DNA of 64,000 nucleotides from contig NZ_STGT01000002.1 in assembly GCF_004912145.1 (NCBI RefSeq), positions 558,001-622,000 on the forward strand. Direction: 5' to 3'. Source of the DNA: Peteryoungia rhizophila. Its GTDB lineage: Bacteria; Pseudomonadota; Alphaproteobacteria; Rhizobiales; Rhizobiaceae. Shown here piece by piece: positions 17,991 to 28,334 of this stretch (position 1 is its first letter; each line of letters opens with the position of its first letter). The notes below the pieces were generated by a model, which had not been told where the DNA came from, did not search any database, and saw only the letters and a program-made list of their open reading frames with translations. The position numbers and the translations under genes were made by a program.

Positions 17991-19418
17991 ATGTCCAAGC
18001 ATCTGAAGTTCTTCATAGACGGCGCTTGGGTGCATCCCATTGTCCCGGCTTCCCTCGATGTCACGGATCCCTCGACCGAAGAGCCGTTCACGACAATTTC
18101 CGTCGGGGCCAAGGCTGATGTGGACCTGGCGGTTGCGGCTGCCAAGTCGGCCTTTGCCAGCTTTTCGTTGACCGACAGGGCCGAGCGGCTGGCGCTGCTC
18201 GAGCGCATCCTCGAGGTCTACAACGAGCGCTTCGAGGACATTGCTCAGGCGGTGAGCCGCGAAATGGGAGCGCCGCTTTCCTTCGCCCGCGACGCGCAGG
18301 CCTGGGCTGGACGGGCGCATCTCGAAGCGACGATCGCGGCCTTCAAGATCTTCGAATTTACCGAGCAGCGCGGCACGACCCGGATCGTCAGGGAGCCTAT
18401 CGGTGTCTGTGCGCTCATCACGCCGTGGAACTGGCCTCTGAACCAGATCGTCTGCAAGGTCGCACCGGCGATTGCGGCAGGCTGTACCGTGGTGCTGAAG
18501 CCGTCGGAGATCGCACCGATCTCCGGCCTGATCTTCGCCGAGGTGATGGAAGCCGCCGGCACGCCTGCTGGCGTCTTCAACCTCGTCAACGGCCGCGGCC
18601 CGGAGGTCGGTCAGGTGATGGCGGGCCATCCCGATGTCGACATGGTCTCCTTCACTGGATCGACCCGCGCCGGCATCATCGTCGCCAAGACGGCGGCCGA
18701 TACGGTCAAGCGCGTGGCGCAGGAGTTGGGTGGCAAGTCGGCCAACATCATCCTGCCGGATGCCGATCTGGTCACGGCAGTCAGCAAGGGCGTGGAGGGG
18801 TGTTTCGGCAATTCCGGCCAGTCCTGCGATGCGCCGACCCGCATGCTGGTTCCGGCCGATCGGCATGACGAGGCCTTGCAGATCGCAAGGCAGGCCGCTG
18901 AGAAACACAAGGTCGGCGACCCGCAGGCGGAGGACACCGTGCTCGGACCTGTCGTGAGCGACATCCAGTACAACAAGATCCAGCGGCTGATCGAAACGGG
19001 GATCGAGGAGGGCGCGCTGCTCGTGAGCGGTGGACCGGGGCGACCCGACGGGCTCAATCGCGGCTATTATGTTCGCCCGACCGTTTTCGGCCATGTGACG
19101 CCTGACATGACCATTGCTCGGGAAGAGATCTTCGGGCCGGTCCTGTCGATCATGCCCTATGATACGGAAGAACAGGCGATCGAGATCGCCAACGACACCG
19201 TCTATGGTCTCGCGGCCTATGTGCAGTCTGAAGACATCGAACATGCGCGGCGGGTTGCCGCCCGCATGCGGGCGGGCTCGGTTTATCTCAACTATCCCGA
19301 CTGGGACACGGCCGCCCCGTTTGGCGGCTACAAGCAATCCGGCAATGGTCGCGAATATGCCGACTGGGCGATACACGACTTCCTCGAAATCAAGGGTATC
19401 GTCGGCTGGGGTGAATGA
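17991..19418 (+). CDS. NAD(P)-dependent aldehyde dehydrogenase
   Basis: This 475-residue class 1/2-type aldehyde dehydrogenase has the general base Glu245 in QELGGKSAN, the catalytic Cys279 in NSGQSCDAPTR, the PWNWPLNQ loop near residue 145 and the cofactor loop SFTGSTRAG. The end of the protein (PFGGYKQSGNGRE) is complete. It follows the PuuB-like flavoprotein in the same orientation and probably oxidises the aldehyde made by it, yielding a carboxylic acid. An alternative is a stand-alone detoxifying enzyme, since the gap of 111 bases permits a separate promoter. Confidence 0.88.
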   Translation: MSKHLKFFIDGAWVHPIVPASLDVTDPSTEEPFTTISVGAKADVDLAVAAAKSAFASFSLTDRAERLALLERILEVYNERFEDIAQAVSREMGAPLSFARDAQAWAGRAHLEATIAAFKIFEFTEQRGTTRIVREPIGVCALITPWNWPLNQIVCKVAPAIAAGCTVVLKPSEIAPISGLIFAEVMEAAGTPAGVFNLVNGRGPEVGQVMAGHPDVDMVSFTGSTRAGIIVAKTAADTVKRVAQELGGKSANIILPDADLVTAVSKGVEGCFGNSGQSCDAPTRMLVPADRHDEALQIARQAAEKHKVGDPQAEDTVLGPVVSDIQYNKIQRLIETGIEEGALLVSGGPGRPDGLNRGYYVRPTVFGHVTPDMTIAREEIFGPVLSIMPYDTEEQAIEIANDTVYGLAAYVQSEDIEHARRVAARMRAGSVYLNYPDWDTAAPFGGYKQSGNGREYADWAIHDFLEIKGIVGWGE

Positions 19419-19524
19419 TCAGGGCCAGGTGCGCACTTCTCGGCAAGGTCGCGCGGCGGGGCCAGTTTTCCGGGAGGGGAATTCTTCTCGGATCAGCAAG
19501 TCCTAACCTGCCACTTGAAGTAAA

Positions 19525-19546
19525 GCGTGCAGTCCAATCTGCACGC
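19525..19546. other. Intergenic hairpin, possible weak terminator
   Basis: GCGTGCAG and CTGCACGC form a perfect eight-bp stem with a six-base loop, about 105 bases after the aldehyde dehydrogenase stop. A T-run (ATTTTG) appears only nine bases later, so it may be a weak terminator. Confidence 0.4.
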
Positions 19547-19667
19547 CTGCCTCAATTTTGTCTATTTTTCCAATCGCTTGCAGTTGAGGCCTAAAAGGCT
19601 CGCGTGGAACAATTTCCCGTGATGCTCGTTCTTTCCGTCAATGGCAGACAACGGAAAGGATGAAGAC

Positions 19668-20066
19668 ATGAAGACGAAGATCATTGCTCTTGGAGCCGTC
19701 GTACTTGGTGCCCTCGCCACGCCTGTGCTGGCGCAGGAAGGTACTGTCACGGGTGCAGCGGGTGGTGCCGTCACGGGTGCCATCGTCGGTGGTCCTGTGG
19801 GTGCTGCCGTGGGTGGTGTTGTTGGCGCCATCGCCGGTACGGCTGTCGCTCCGCCGCCGCAGACGGTCGTCACCTATGTTCAGCAACAGCCTGTACCGGC
19901 TCAGCCGGTCGTGATCGAGCGCCAGGTGGTCGTCGGTGAACCTCTTCCGCAGGAAGTCGTCCTGACCACGATTCCCGAAGATCCGACCTACGCCTATGCG
20001 GTGGTCAACAATCAGCGCGTCATCGTTGATCCGCAGACTTACGTGGTTGTCGGCGTGGTTCAGTAA
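19668..20066 (+). CDS. Exported glycine-zipper protein with DUF1236-like C-terminus
   Basis: The 132-residue product starts with a clear signal peptide (residues 1-22, cleavage after PVLAQ). It continues with a glycine-zipper tract (GGAVTGAIVGGPVGAAVGG, about residues 30-58), a Pro/Gln/Val-rich linker and a C-terminal segment YAYAVVNNQRVIVDPQT typical of DUF1236 proteins of Rhizobiales. Such proteins are envelope-located and of unknown function; glycine zippers often mediate membrane insertion or oligomerisation. ATG 19668 has an AGGA site seven bases upstream. The neighbouring gene encodes another small envelope protein. Confidence 0.8.
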   Translation: MKTKIIALGAVVLGALATPVLAQEGTVTGAAGGAVTGAIVGGPVGAAVGGVVGAIAGTAVAPPPQTVVTYVQQQPVPAQPVVIERQVVVGEPLPQEVVLTTIPEDPTYAYAVVNNQRVIVDPQTYVVVGVVQ

Positions 20067-20143
20067 TTTACGCCTACGCATTCCAGAAACAGAAACTCGC
20101 AGCCAGCCGCATGGCGGTTGGCTTCCCATCAGGAGGAAATACC

Positions 20144-20512
20144 ATGGATCAACGTCCAGATCCCCGCATCGACCAGCGCCCGAATGTCACCCCGAATGTC
20201 ACTCAGCAGACCACTTCGAGTGGCGCGACCTGGGGCATAGCGGTGCTGCTGATCGTCGTGATCGCTGCCGGCGCCTTCTTCGTCTTCGGCGGTGGTGCCG
20301 ATACCGATACGGCAACGACCCCGGCCACGGAAACAACGACCCCGGCAGAACCGGCGACCCCGCCTGCTGCTCCGGCAACGCCGCCGGCAACTGATTCCGC
20401 CCCGGCCGCTCCGGCGACACCGCCCGCCGCTGATCCGGCCCCGGCCACTCCGCCGGCTGACCCGGCTCCGGCCGCCCCGGCCCCGGCGACCCCGCCGACG
20501 ACCACGCCTTAA
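20144..20512 (+). CDS. Small membrane-anchored Ala/Pro/Thr-rich protein
   Basis: The 122-residue product has a short polar N-terminus, one membrane helix (about residues 31-50, WGIAVLLIVVIAAGAFFVF) and a low-complexity tail of repeated APATPPA-like units to the C-terminus. Positive-inside reasoning is ambiguous, but the tail is probably periplasmic and may span the cell wall. AGGAGG lies shortly before ATG 20144, a strong ribosome site that supports real translation despite the low-complexity sequence. No homologous family is recognised. It lies 77 bases after the DUF1236-like gene and ends at a strong terminator. Confidence 0.7.
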   Translation: MDQRPDPRIDQRPNVTPNVTQQTTSSGATWGIAVLLIVVIAAGAFFVFGGGADTDTATTPATETTTPAEPATPPAAPATPPATDSAPAAPATPPAADPAPATPPADPAPAAPAPATPPTTTP

Positions 20513-20533
20513 TCATCAAAGGCATTCAATGCG

Positions 20534-20563
20534 AGGCCAGCTCCCAAGGGGGCTGGCCTTTTT
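20534..20563 (+). terminator. Rho-independent terminator
   Basis: AGGCCAGC (20534-20541) pairs with GCTGGCCT (20552-20559), with extra C-G pairs in the loop, followed by TTTTT. It ends the two-gene small envelope protein cluster. Confidence 0.85.
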
Positions 20564-20615
20564 CGTTCGACTGCGCTTTCTTTCTGTTGTTGCGGGGCAT
20601 CGACAAGGGGCGAGA

Positions 20616-21377
20616 ATGATAAACGAAGGGATGGCGGCTGACGGGGCAGGGGCTCCTCGTCTGGTGGTCGATCCGTCGCATTATGCGGTGATCTATGCCG
20701 TCGGTGACGTGCATGGTTGCCTTGAACCTCTGCTTGGACTTGAAGAGCGCATCAGCGAAGACGCCGCAAGTATCGAGGGGCGCAAGCTGATCGTCATGCT
20801 GGGCGACTATGTCGACCGCGGGCCTAAGTCGGCTGCCGTTCTCTATCACCTGACAGCCGCGCCACCTGCCGGGTTCGATCGTGTCTGCCTGCGCGGCAAT
20901 CATGACGACGCGTTCCTCGCCTTTATCGATGGTGATCCCGCCGGCGACTGGGTTCTGGATCACGGCGCGGTCGAAACCTTCCGCTCCTATGGTGTGGAGC
21001 TGGACGAGCATGCTCTGCGCGGTGCCAGCCACCCGTTGCGCGAGACGGTTCGGGCGGCGGTCCCGCAAAGCCATGTGGATTTTCTTCGGAGCCTGCCGGT
21101 GCTGCTCACCGTCGGAAGCGATGTCTTTGCCCATGCCGGCATTCGCCCGGGACGCCCGCTTCCCGAACAGACCGACGACGATCTCATGTGGATCCGTCGG
21201 TCGTTTCTCGATCTCGGGCCTGGCCTTCCCTTGCGCGTGTTTCACGGTCACACGGCGATGAAGGAGCCTTATGTCGGGCCGGATCGGGTCAGCCTGGACA
21301 CCCATTGCTATCGCACCGGAAAGCTGACGGCGGCCCGTGTTCGGAACGGCAAAGTGACGATCCTGTCAGTCGGCTGA
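20616..21377 (+). CDS. PPP-family serine/threonine-type metallophosphatase
   Basis: The 253-residue protein has the full phosphoprotein-phosphatase signature: GDVHG near residue 30, GDYVDRG near 67 and GNHDD near 95, then the C-terminal His ligands in HAGIRPG and HGHTAM. This places it with bacterial PrpA/PrpB and lambda-type phosphatases that use two metal ions to remove phosphate from proteins or small molecules. ATG 20616 is supported by GGGGCGAGA upstream. The gene stands alone, and no cognate kinase is next to it. The physiological substrate is unknown. Confidence 0.85.
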   Translation: MINEGMAADGAGAPRLVVDPSHYAVIYAVGDVHGCLEPLLGLEERISEDAASIEGRKLIVMLGDYVDRGPKSAAVLYHLTAAPPAGFDRVCLRGNHDDAFLAFIDGDPAGDWVLDHGAVETFRSYGVELDEHALRGASHPLRETVRAAVPQSHVDFLRSLPVLLTVGSDVFAHAGIRPGRPLPEQTDDDLMWIRRSFLDLGPGLPLRVFHGHTAMKEPYVGPDRVSLDTHCYRTGKLTAARVRNGKVTILSVG

Positions 21378-21403
21378 TCCCGCCTAAATAAAGATCTAGA
21401 CGG

Positions 21404-22303
21404 TCAGGCTGTCGGCTTTTCGCTCGCGGGCTTGCCCCATTCGGCGATCGCGATGCCACCGAGAACCAGTGCCAGCGCTACCATGTGGAAGACTTCCAAG
21501 GTTTCTCCGAGGATCGTCACCGAGAGCAGCGTCCCGAAGACCGGGACGAGGTTGATGAACAGGCCGGCCCGGTTTGCACCGATGCCCTCCACGCCCTTGA
21601 TGTAGAGAATCTGCGAGATCAACGAGGGGAAGAGCCCGGCATAGAGAATGATCAGCCAGCCACGCGTGTCGGGCAGAATGAGCTCGCCGCGCCCGGCTTC
21701 CCACCAGAGCAGCGGAAGGCAGGTGATGGCGGCGGCGAGTGCCGGCACGGCCATCAGGCTCTTCCAATGCACCGGCGGCTTCCAGCGAAGCGAGACGGTG
21801 TAGATCGCATAGGAAATGCCGGCGAAGAGCATCAGCAGGTCGCCGTAGTTCAGGGTCAGCGTCAGCAGCGTCTGCAGGTCGCCATGCGAGGCGGTCACGG
21901 CGGCCCCGATGAAGCTGATCATGAAACCTAGTATCTGGATCGCGGAGACCGGGATACGGAAGAGCAGGAAGTTGATGACGAAGATCAGAACCGGGATCGC
22001 GCCCTGTTCGATGGCACCGTTGACCGCGCTCGTATACTTCAGCGCCGTGTAGAGAAACCCGTTGAAGGCAGCATAGCCGACCGCGCCGTAGAAGATCAAA
22101 AGCTTCCAGTTGGCTTTGAGGACATCCCAATCCTTGCGGATCTGCGGGATCGCGATCGAGGCGATGACGAGAGTGGCCAGCGCCCAACGCCCGAAGCTCA
22201 GCACCATCGGGCTCACATGGCCGAGCGCCAGCTTGCCGGCGATGGTGTTACCGCCCCAGAGCAGCGTAGTGATGACGAGAAAGGTATAGGCGCGAATGGG
22301 CAA
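21404..22303 (-). CDS. EamA/DMT family transporter
   Basis: The 299-residue protein has about ten hydrophobic helices in two EamA repeats, beginning with the conserved LLWGGNTIAGKLAL hairpin. The second repeat has GLFPSLISQILYIKGVEGIGA and ends with a short charged tail. DMT proteins export or import metabolites such as amino acids; the cargo is not predictable. The start is TTG 22303: an in-frame stop lies three codons upstream, GGGAAGAG precedes it, and the next ATG would delete the first membrane helix. It is divergent from purA. Confidence 0.85.
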   Translation of the reverse strand: MPIRAYTFLVITTLLWGGNTIAGKLALGHVSPMVLSFGRWALATLVIASIAIPQIRKDWDVLKANWKLLIFYGAVGYAAFNGFLYTALKYTSAVNGAIEQGAIPVLIFVINFLLFRIPVSAIQILGFMISFIGAAVTASHGDLQTLLTLTLNYGDLLMLFAGISYAIYTVSLRWKPPVHWKSLMAVPALAAAITCLPLLWWEAGRGELILPDTRGWLIILYAGLFPSLISQILYIKGVEGIGANRAGLFINLVPVFGTLLSVTILGETLEVFHMVALALVLGGIAIAEWGKPASEKPTA

Positions 22304-22519
22304 AGCTTACTCTTCCCTGCAGGCATGCGCCGATTGCCGAACCCTTGTCCCCCCGGTCCGGCATGGCGTGAATTGCCTCCGAAATAGGCGAGAGGCTGTG
22401 CTTTGTCACGCAAAAAGCCAAATCGGCCGTCAAGACGGGTCGATTTCCCAAAAACAACACAGTATAGATGCGCGGGTTTGGGTAGGGCGCAGACACTGCG
22501 CGATATACAGGATTATGTG

Positions 22520-23818
<1,299 letters not shown>

Positions 23819-23877
23819 TCTAGGATTTTAATGAAGTTTTGCCGGCGCGGCGGGCCGGCTTTCAAGAGAAAGTGCTG

Positions 23878-26355
23878 ATGGCAGACTTTATCGCGGTAAT
23901 TCGACGAGCCGTAGACGGGCTCTCGAACAATACTCCGGAGATGCGCGTACGGGTCTATGAAAAGGCCCGGGCCGCTGTCGTTCGGCAGCTCGAGAACATG
24001 TCGCCGCGCCCGCCCGAACACATGCTGCAGCGCCAGCTCGACAAGCTCGATGCCGCCATCCGGGAGGTCGAGGCCGAGCATGCTGAAGCCTTGCCGGCTA
24101 TCGACGACGTGCCGGTCACTGCCGAGGAGCCTTCGCAGGTGGCAGGTACGGCCGCCATGGCGACGGCTGGTGCCGTTGCCGTGTCGTCTCCCGCCTGGGC
24201 GGAGTCTGTGTCGGCAGCCGAGGAAGAGCCCGCTGCCGCCCCTGAGGACGCTGAGGTTTCGTCCGAAGAGGTTGAGCCGGTCGTGACGCCGGCTGAAGAC
24301 GCGCCGGCGGTCACCGGTGACGACTGGGCCGATGCCCATATGGCGGAACCGGCTGCGGAAGCCGAGCCCGAGGCCGAATATCGCGAAGACTATCGCGCTG
24401 AGCCGGTCCAGGACCCGGAACCCGTTGTGGAAGCCGCCGCGCCGGTTGAAACCGCCTGGCGCGTCGAGCCGACATTCGGCGCCGACGATCCGCATACCGA
24501 TTACGAACGCCTCTACGACGACCGTCCCGAAGAGATCGTTGCAGTCGAACCGGAGAGCCCGGTCGAGCCCGAGGCCGAAGTGCCTGCCGAGGCCGAGCCC
24601 TTCCAGGACGCCCCGACAGCCGAGGAGACCTGGTCGCAGCAGGATGAACCCGAGTCGACGACGCCGGCCTGGGCGGTCGAATCGCCTGCCGAGCCCGAAC
24701 CTGTCGAACAGGAGCCGCTTTCGGCTGAGGTCTTGCCGGAACCGGAAGCCTATGTGGCACCGGAAGCGCCTGCTGCCGCCGTGCCCGTCGAGGCGGTCGA
24801 GGACTGGCTGCAGAGCCGCGCCAAGGATCCGGTTCCGACTTTGCCATCAGCAAGCTGGGATCTCCCTGTCGCCACCGAGACGGCTGCGAACCGGATGCCG
24901 GAACTGCCGGAAATCGATACGGCCCCTGCCACGATTTCCTATACACCGACCGACGAATTTCCGGCCTATGAGGAGCCCGTCCATGTCGAGGCCAGCCAGG
25001 ATTTCGTCGCGCCGGAGGGGCTCAGCCTCCCGGATGCCGATCCGTCCGTGCTGGGCACGATTGGCACTGCGTCGGCCGCGGCCACCGTCGAGCCTGATGA
25101 TTTCAGCCAGTGGTTCCAGGATCATGCGGACGAGGCCAAGCCGTCGGCACGTGATGGCGAAACCGGTCCTGTGCCGGGCGCGCCGCTTGCGCCGACCGAA
25201 TGGGACGACCACATCGACAGCTTTGCCCCGAGCGCAAAGGGCGCGCAAGTCGATGTTGCCGCTCAGCCAGACGGCATGGAGGCATTGGTCGGCGGCTATG
25301 GACAGCAGCCTTCCTATCGCCTGGAGCCGAAGAAGCGCCGTAACCTAGCGCCTGTCATCATCGGTGCCCTGATTGTCACCTTGCTCGCCGGCGGTGGTTA
25401 TCTCGCCTGGAGCATGCGCGACGACATCGGTACCATGGTTGCCAACCTGACCGGTGACATTGCGCCGGCGGAAGAGACGACAGAGCCGGCGGCTACCACG
25501 CCCGCAGAGCCCACGACGCCTGCCGAGCCCGTCAGCGAAGAGGCGGCCACTCCACCTGCCGATGCGACGGCTGACGAGCAGAAGTTCACCCAGCGCCTGC
25601 GTGCCGACGGCACCGAGGTCGACGAGGGTGCGGGTTCCGCGCCGATCGAAGGCGCACCGGCGGAGGGCCGTTCGGTTTCTGCCCAGACGGTTGCCTCGAC
25701 GGTTGAACCGAATGATGCACCGGCTGCGGCCAATGGTGCGGCGACGGCGCAGGCCCCAGCCACGTCCGCCCCTGCGGATGCTGCCGCCGTTGCCGGTGGC
25801 GAGAAACTCTTCCTCTACGAAGAGCGGATCGGCCAGGCAACTCCGGTTGCCGTGCCGGGCACAATCAGCTGGACCGCTGTTCGCGAGAACGGCGCCGATG
25901 GACGCCCCGACCCGCAGATCCAGGGCCGCATCAACGTGCCGGAGCGCGGTATCTCAGCCCTGCTGACGGTGAAGCGTAACACTGACAATTCGCTGCCGGC
26001 GAGCCATATCATCGAGGTTGTATTCTCGGTGCCGCCGGACTTCGAAGGCGGTGCCATTGAGAACCTGCAGCGGATCGCGATGAAGCGCACCGAACAGGAC
26101 CGGGGCGACCCGCTCGTTGCCGTCACCGCCAAGGTCACCGACGACACCTATCTGGTGGCGCTCAACGACTTCGAGGACGTAGTGAAGCGCAATATGGAAC
26201 TGCTCTCGACCCGCGGCTGGATGGACATTCCGCTGACCTACCGCAATGGTCGTCGGGCGCTGATCACGCTCGACAAGGGTACGACTGGCGGCAATGTCTT
26301 CGAGCAGGTGCTCCGCGAATGGGCAGCGCTTACCCCGGCCGCGCCGGCGAATTGA
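23878..26355 (+). CDS. Large Ala/Glu/Pro-rich single-pass membrane protein of unknown function
   Basis: The 825-residue product has four visible parts: a helical N-terminus with basic character (residues 1-70, including RVRVYEKARAAVVRQLE); a long acidic Ala/Glu/Pro-rich region to about 485, likely disordered; one membrane helix at about 488-510 (VIIGALIVTLLAGGGYLAW) preceded by KKRR; and a Thr/Ala/Pro-rich linker leading to a folded C-terminal domain from about 640 to 815 (starting EKLFLYEERIG). With KKRR inside, the N-terminus should be cytoplasmic and the C-terminal domain periplasmic. It follows purA by 59 bases. I do not recognise a characterised family; architecture suggests an envelope or scaffold role. 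Confidence 0.85.
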   Translation: MADFIAVIRRAVDGLSNNTPEMRVRVYEKARAAVVRQLENMSPRPPEHMLQRQLDKLDAAIREVEAEHAEALPAIDDVPVTAEEPSQVAGTAAMATAGAVAVSSPAWAESVSAAEEEPAAAPEDAEVSSEEVEPVVTPAEDAPAVTGDDWADAHMAEPAAEAEPEAEYREDYRAEPVQDPEPVVEAAAPVETAWRVEPTFGADDPHTDYERLYDDRPEEIVAVEPESPVEPEAEVPAEAEPFQDAPTAEETWSQQDEPESTTPAWAVESPAEPEPVEQEPLSAEVLPEPEAYVAPEAPAAAVPVEAVEDWLQSRAKDPVPTLPSASWDLPVATETAANRMPELPEIDTAPATISYTPTDEFPAYEEPVHVEASQDFVAPEGLSLPDADPSVLGTIGTASAAATVEPDDFSQWFQDHADEAKPSARDGETGPVPGAPLAPTEWDDHIDSFAPSAKGAQVDVAAQPDGMEALVGGYGQQPSYRLEPKKRRNLAPVIIGALIVTLLAGGGYLAWSMRDDIGTMVANLTGDIAPAEETTEPAATTPAEPTTPAEPVSEEAATPPADATADEQKFTQRLRADGTEVDEGAGSAPIEGAPAEGRSVSAQTVASTVEPNDAPAAANGAATAQAPATSAPADAAAVAGGEKLFLYEERIGQATPVAVPGTISWTAVRENGADGRPDPQIQGRINVPERGISALLTVKRNTDNSLPASHIIEVVFSVPPDFEGGAIENLQRIAMKRTEQDRGDPLVAVTAKVTDDTYLVALNDFEDVVKRNMELLSTRGWMDIPLTYRNGRRALITLDKGTTGGNVFEQVLREWAALTPAAPAN

Positions 26356-26381
26356 CGGCCGCTCCCAGATTTCACATCCAG

Positions 26382-26410
26382 ATCCGCCGGAATATTTCCG
26401 GCGGATTTTT
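26382..26410 (+). terminator. Rho-independent terminator
   Basis: ATCCGCCGG and CCGGCGGAT form a nine-bp stem with an AATATTT loop and a TTTTT tail, ending the purA/large membrane protein unit. Confidence 0.88.
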
Positions 26411-26508
26411 CATATCGAGCTGACGTTAAGGTGTCGGATGCTGCTCCGCCAAGACAGCACTCCCATCCCGCGCGTCCGCATACAGCATCAAAAGCAGGGT
26501 AGGGTGTG

Positions 26509-27450
26509 ATGGCAGCAGTGACGCAGACCAGGGTGGAGACGGCGCCTGCGGCGCCGACCGGAGACCCGGCGATCAACTTCGTCTCGGTGCACAAGAGTTT
26601 CGGCCGTGGTCTCGGCGCAGTGCAAGCGCTCGATGGTCTCAGCCTGTCCATCCCGCGCGGCGTCGTCTATGGTCTGCTTGGGCCCAACGGAGCCGGGAAG
26701 AGCACGCTCCTGCGGATCCTGGCGGGGCTTATCAGGCCCGATCGCGGCGAGGTCCGGATCTTCGGAGATCCGGCGACGCCATCCGGACGGCGCAGGCTCG
26801 GCATGCTGATCGAGACGCCGAGCTTCTATCCGTTTCTGACCGCCAGGGAGCATCTGCGCATGCTGGCGGCGAGTTCTGCAACATCCTTGCCGGTTGATAC
26901 GGTGCTCGAGCGGATAGGATTGGCAAAGGCAGCCGACAAGACGGTGTCCGGGTTCTCGCTCGGCATGAAACAGCGCCTCGGCATCGGCTGCGCCCTGGTC
27001 ACCGAACCGGAGGCAATCATTCTCGACGAACCGACGAATGGTCTCGACCCGGACGGCATCCTCGAAATGCGCGCCCTGATCCACGACCTGGTGCATCGGG
27101 ACGGATTGACCGTGCTCTTGTCCAGTCACCTCCTGGACGAGGTGGAACGGGTTTGCGACCGGGTGGCGATCCTGCAGCATGGCCGCCTTGTCGCCGAAGG
27201 TGCCGTTGCCGATCTCCTCGATCGGGAGGGACGCTTCTGGTTGCGGGTCGATCATCCGGACGGCCTGGTCACGCAGCTGGACGGTCGGGGGCAAGCCGGC
27301 GACGGCGGCGTCTATGTTCGCATCGATCAAGCTGAGGTCCCAGACCTGATCCAGTCGCTCGCCACTTCGGGTGCGCGCATCCACGAAGCGAAGTGGATCA
27401 AGCCCGACCTCGAAACCGTATTCTTGTGGCAGACGCGGGAGATGAAATGA
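26509..27450 (+). CDS. ABC-2 type exporter, ATP-binding subunit
   Basis: The 313-residue ATPase has Walker A GPNGAGKST, a signature-like SLGMKQRL, and Walker B IILDEPTNGLDP followed by SSHLLDEVERVCDR with the switch His. This is the DRI/CcmA-like subfamily that pairs with ABC-2 permeases exporting peptides, drugs or lipids. Its C-terminal extension of about 80 residues is regulatory in such proteins. ATG 26509 is preferred; GTG 26506 directly before it is equally in frame. The stop overlaps the permease start by four bases. Confidence 0.9.
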   Translation: MAAVTQTRVETAPAAPTGDPAINFVSVHKSFGRGLGAVQALDGLSLSIPRGVVYGLLGPNGAGKSTLLRILAGLIRPDRGEVRIFGDPATPSGRRRLGMLIETPSFYPFLTAREHLRMLAASSATSLPVDTVLERIGLAKAADKTVSGFSLGMKQRLGIGCALVTEPEAIILDEPTNGLDPDGILEMRALIHDLVHRDGLTVLLSSHLLDEVERVCDRVAILQHGRLVAEGAVADLLDREGRFWLRVDHPDGLVTQLDGRGQAGDGGVYVRIDQAEVPDLIQSLATSGARIHEAKWIKPDLETVFLWQTREMK

Positions 27451-28244
27451 TGGGGACGCTTATCCCGACGGAAATGCTCAAGCTCGTTCGGCAGCCCGCG
27501 ATCCTGTTCTGGGGCTTTCTCGTGGTGCCGCTGGTGGCGGTCTTGCTCAAACTGGTGATCGAAGGCTTTTTCATTATTCGCATGGGGCATTGGGGTGCCG
27601 GCGAGGTCGATCTGTTCCTTTCGGCGGCAAGGAGCCTCAGCCTGTCCGGGAACTCCCTCGGACATCTTCTATTCGCCCTCGGTGTCGCCTCGGTCTTCTT
27701 CCTCGAATACCGCTACTCGACATGGCGGCTCCTGGTGCCGAGACATGCACGCTTCGAGCTCTACGGCGCCAAGCTCTTCGTCTGCCTCGTCTGGCTTGCC
27801 CTGGGGCTCCTCGTCGTCGCGCTGGGCGATGTCGCACTCAATCTGCTGTTCTCGCTACTCAAGGTACAGCCGGAAGGCGCACTCCTCGTATCTGTGGGCT
27901 CATTCTCGCTGCTCTTGGCTGCGGCCGGGATAGCATTCCTGGAACTTGCGGTGCTTGCATCACTCGTCGCGTTGATCGTCGTCGTCTTCCGCTCGATGAT
28001 CGCTGCCGTGCTGTCGGCCTTTCTGCTGGCGATCGGTTCATCCTTGTTGCAACTCTACCTGGGCACAGATGCGGACCGTCTGCCCCTGCCGAGTTATGCC
28101 GCACAGGCGCTGCGTGACTGGTTGCTCGCCGGTGGTTCTCCGGTTTCGGCAATGCTCGGTTTCGCCGTCCTTGTTGGCTGGCTCGTCATTCTGACGGCTC
28201 TCGGCCTTGGCGTGTTCTCGCGGCAGCAACTGGCCGTTGAATAG
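27447..28244 (+). CDS. ABC-2 type exporter, permease subunit
   Basis: The 265-residue membrane protein has about six hydrophobic segments, beginning LVRQPAILFWGFLVVPLVAV, matching the half-transporter layout of ABC-2 permeases. Its ATG overlaps the ATPase stop (ATGA), so the two are translationally coupled and form one exporter. The cargo is unknown. No bacteriocin, lantibiotic immunity or lipid-modifying gene lies adjacent. It converges on rpoH, with the rpoH terminator between them. Confidence 0.82.
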   Translation: MMGTLIPTEMLKLVRQPAILFWGFLVVPLVAVLLKLVIEGFFIIRMGHWGAGEVDLFLSAARSLSLSGNSLGHLLFALGVASVFFLEYRYSTWRLLVPRHARFELYGAKLFVCLVWLALGLLVVALGDVALNLLFSLLKVQPEGALLVSVGSFSLLLAAAGIAFLELAVLASLVALIVVVFRSMIAAVLSAFLLAIGSSLLQLYLGTDADRLPLPSYAAQALRDWLLAGGSPVSAMLGFAVLVGWLVILTALGLGVFSRQQLAVE

Positions 28245-28267
28245 GCAAAGTCACACCACGGCAAACA

Positions 28268-28298
28268 CAAAAACGCCGCCCGGCTCACACCGGACGGC
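28268..28298 (-). terminator. Rho-independent terminator of rpoH
   Basis: On the minus strand, GCCGTCCGG and CCGGGCGGC form a nine-bp stem (one mismatch) followed by a GTTTTTGTG tract, about 36 bases after the rpoH stop. It also faces the end of the ABC-2 exporter operon. Confidence 0.75.
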
Positions 28299-28334
28299 TG
28301 GATATCTCGTGATCCCGGATCAGGCGAGAGGCGC

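Noticed and set aside
16596..19376. A 926-codon open frame on the minus strand under the amine oxidase and aldehyde dehydrogenase genes
   Set aside because: It mirrors two strongly supported plus-strand genes; high GC and codon bias leave antisense frames open. It has no ribosome site or recognisable domain.
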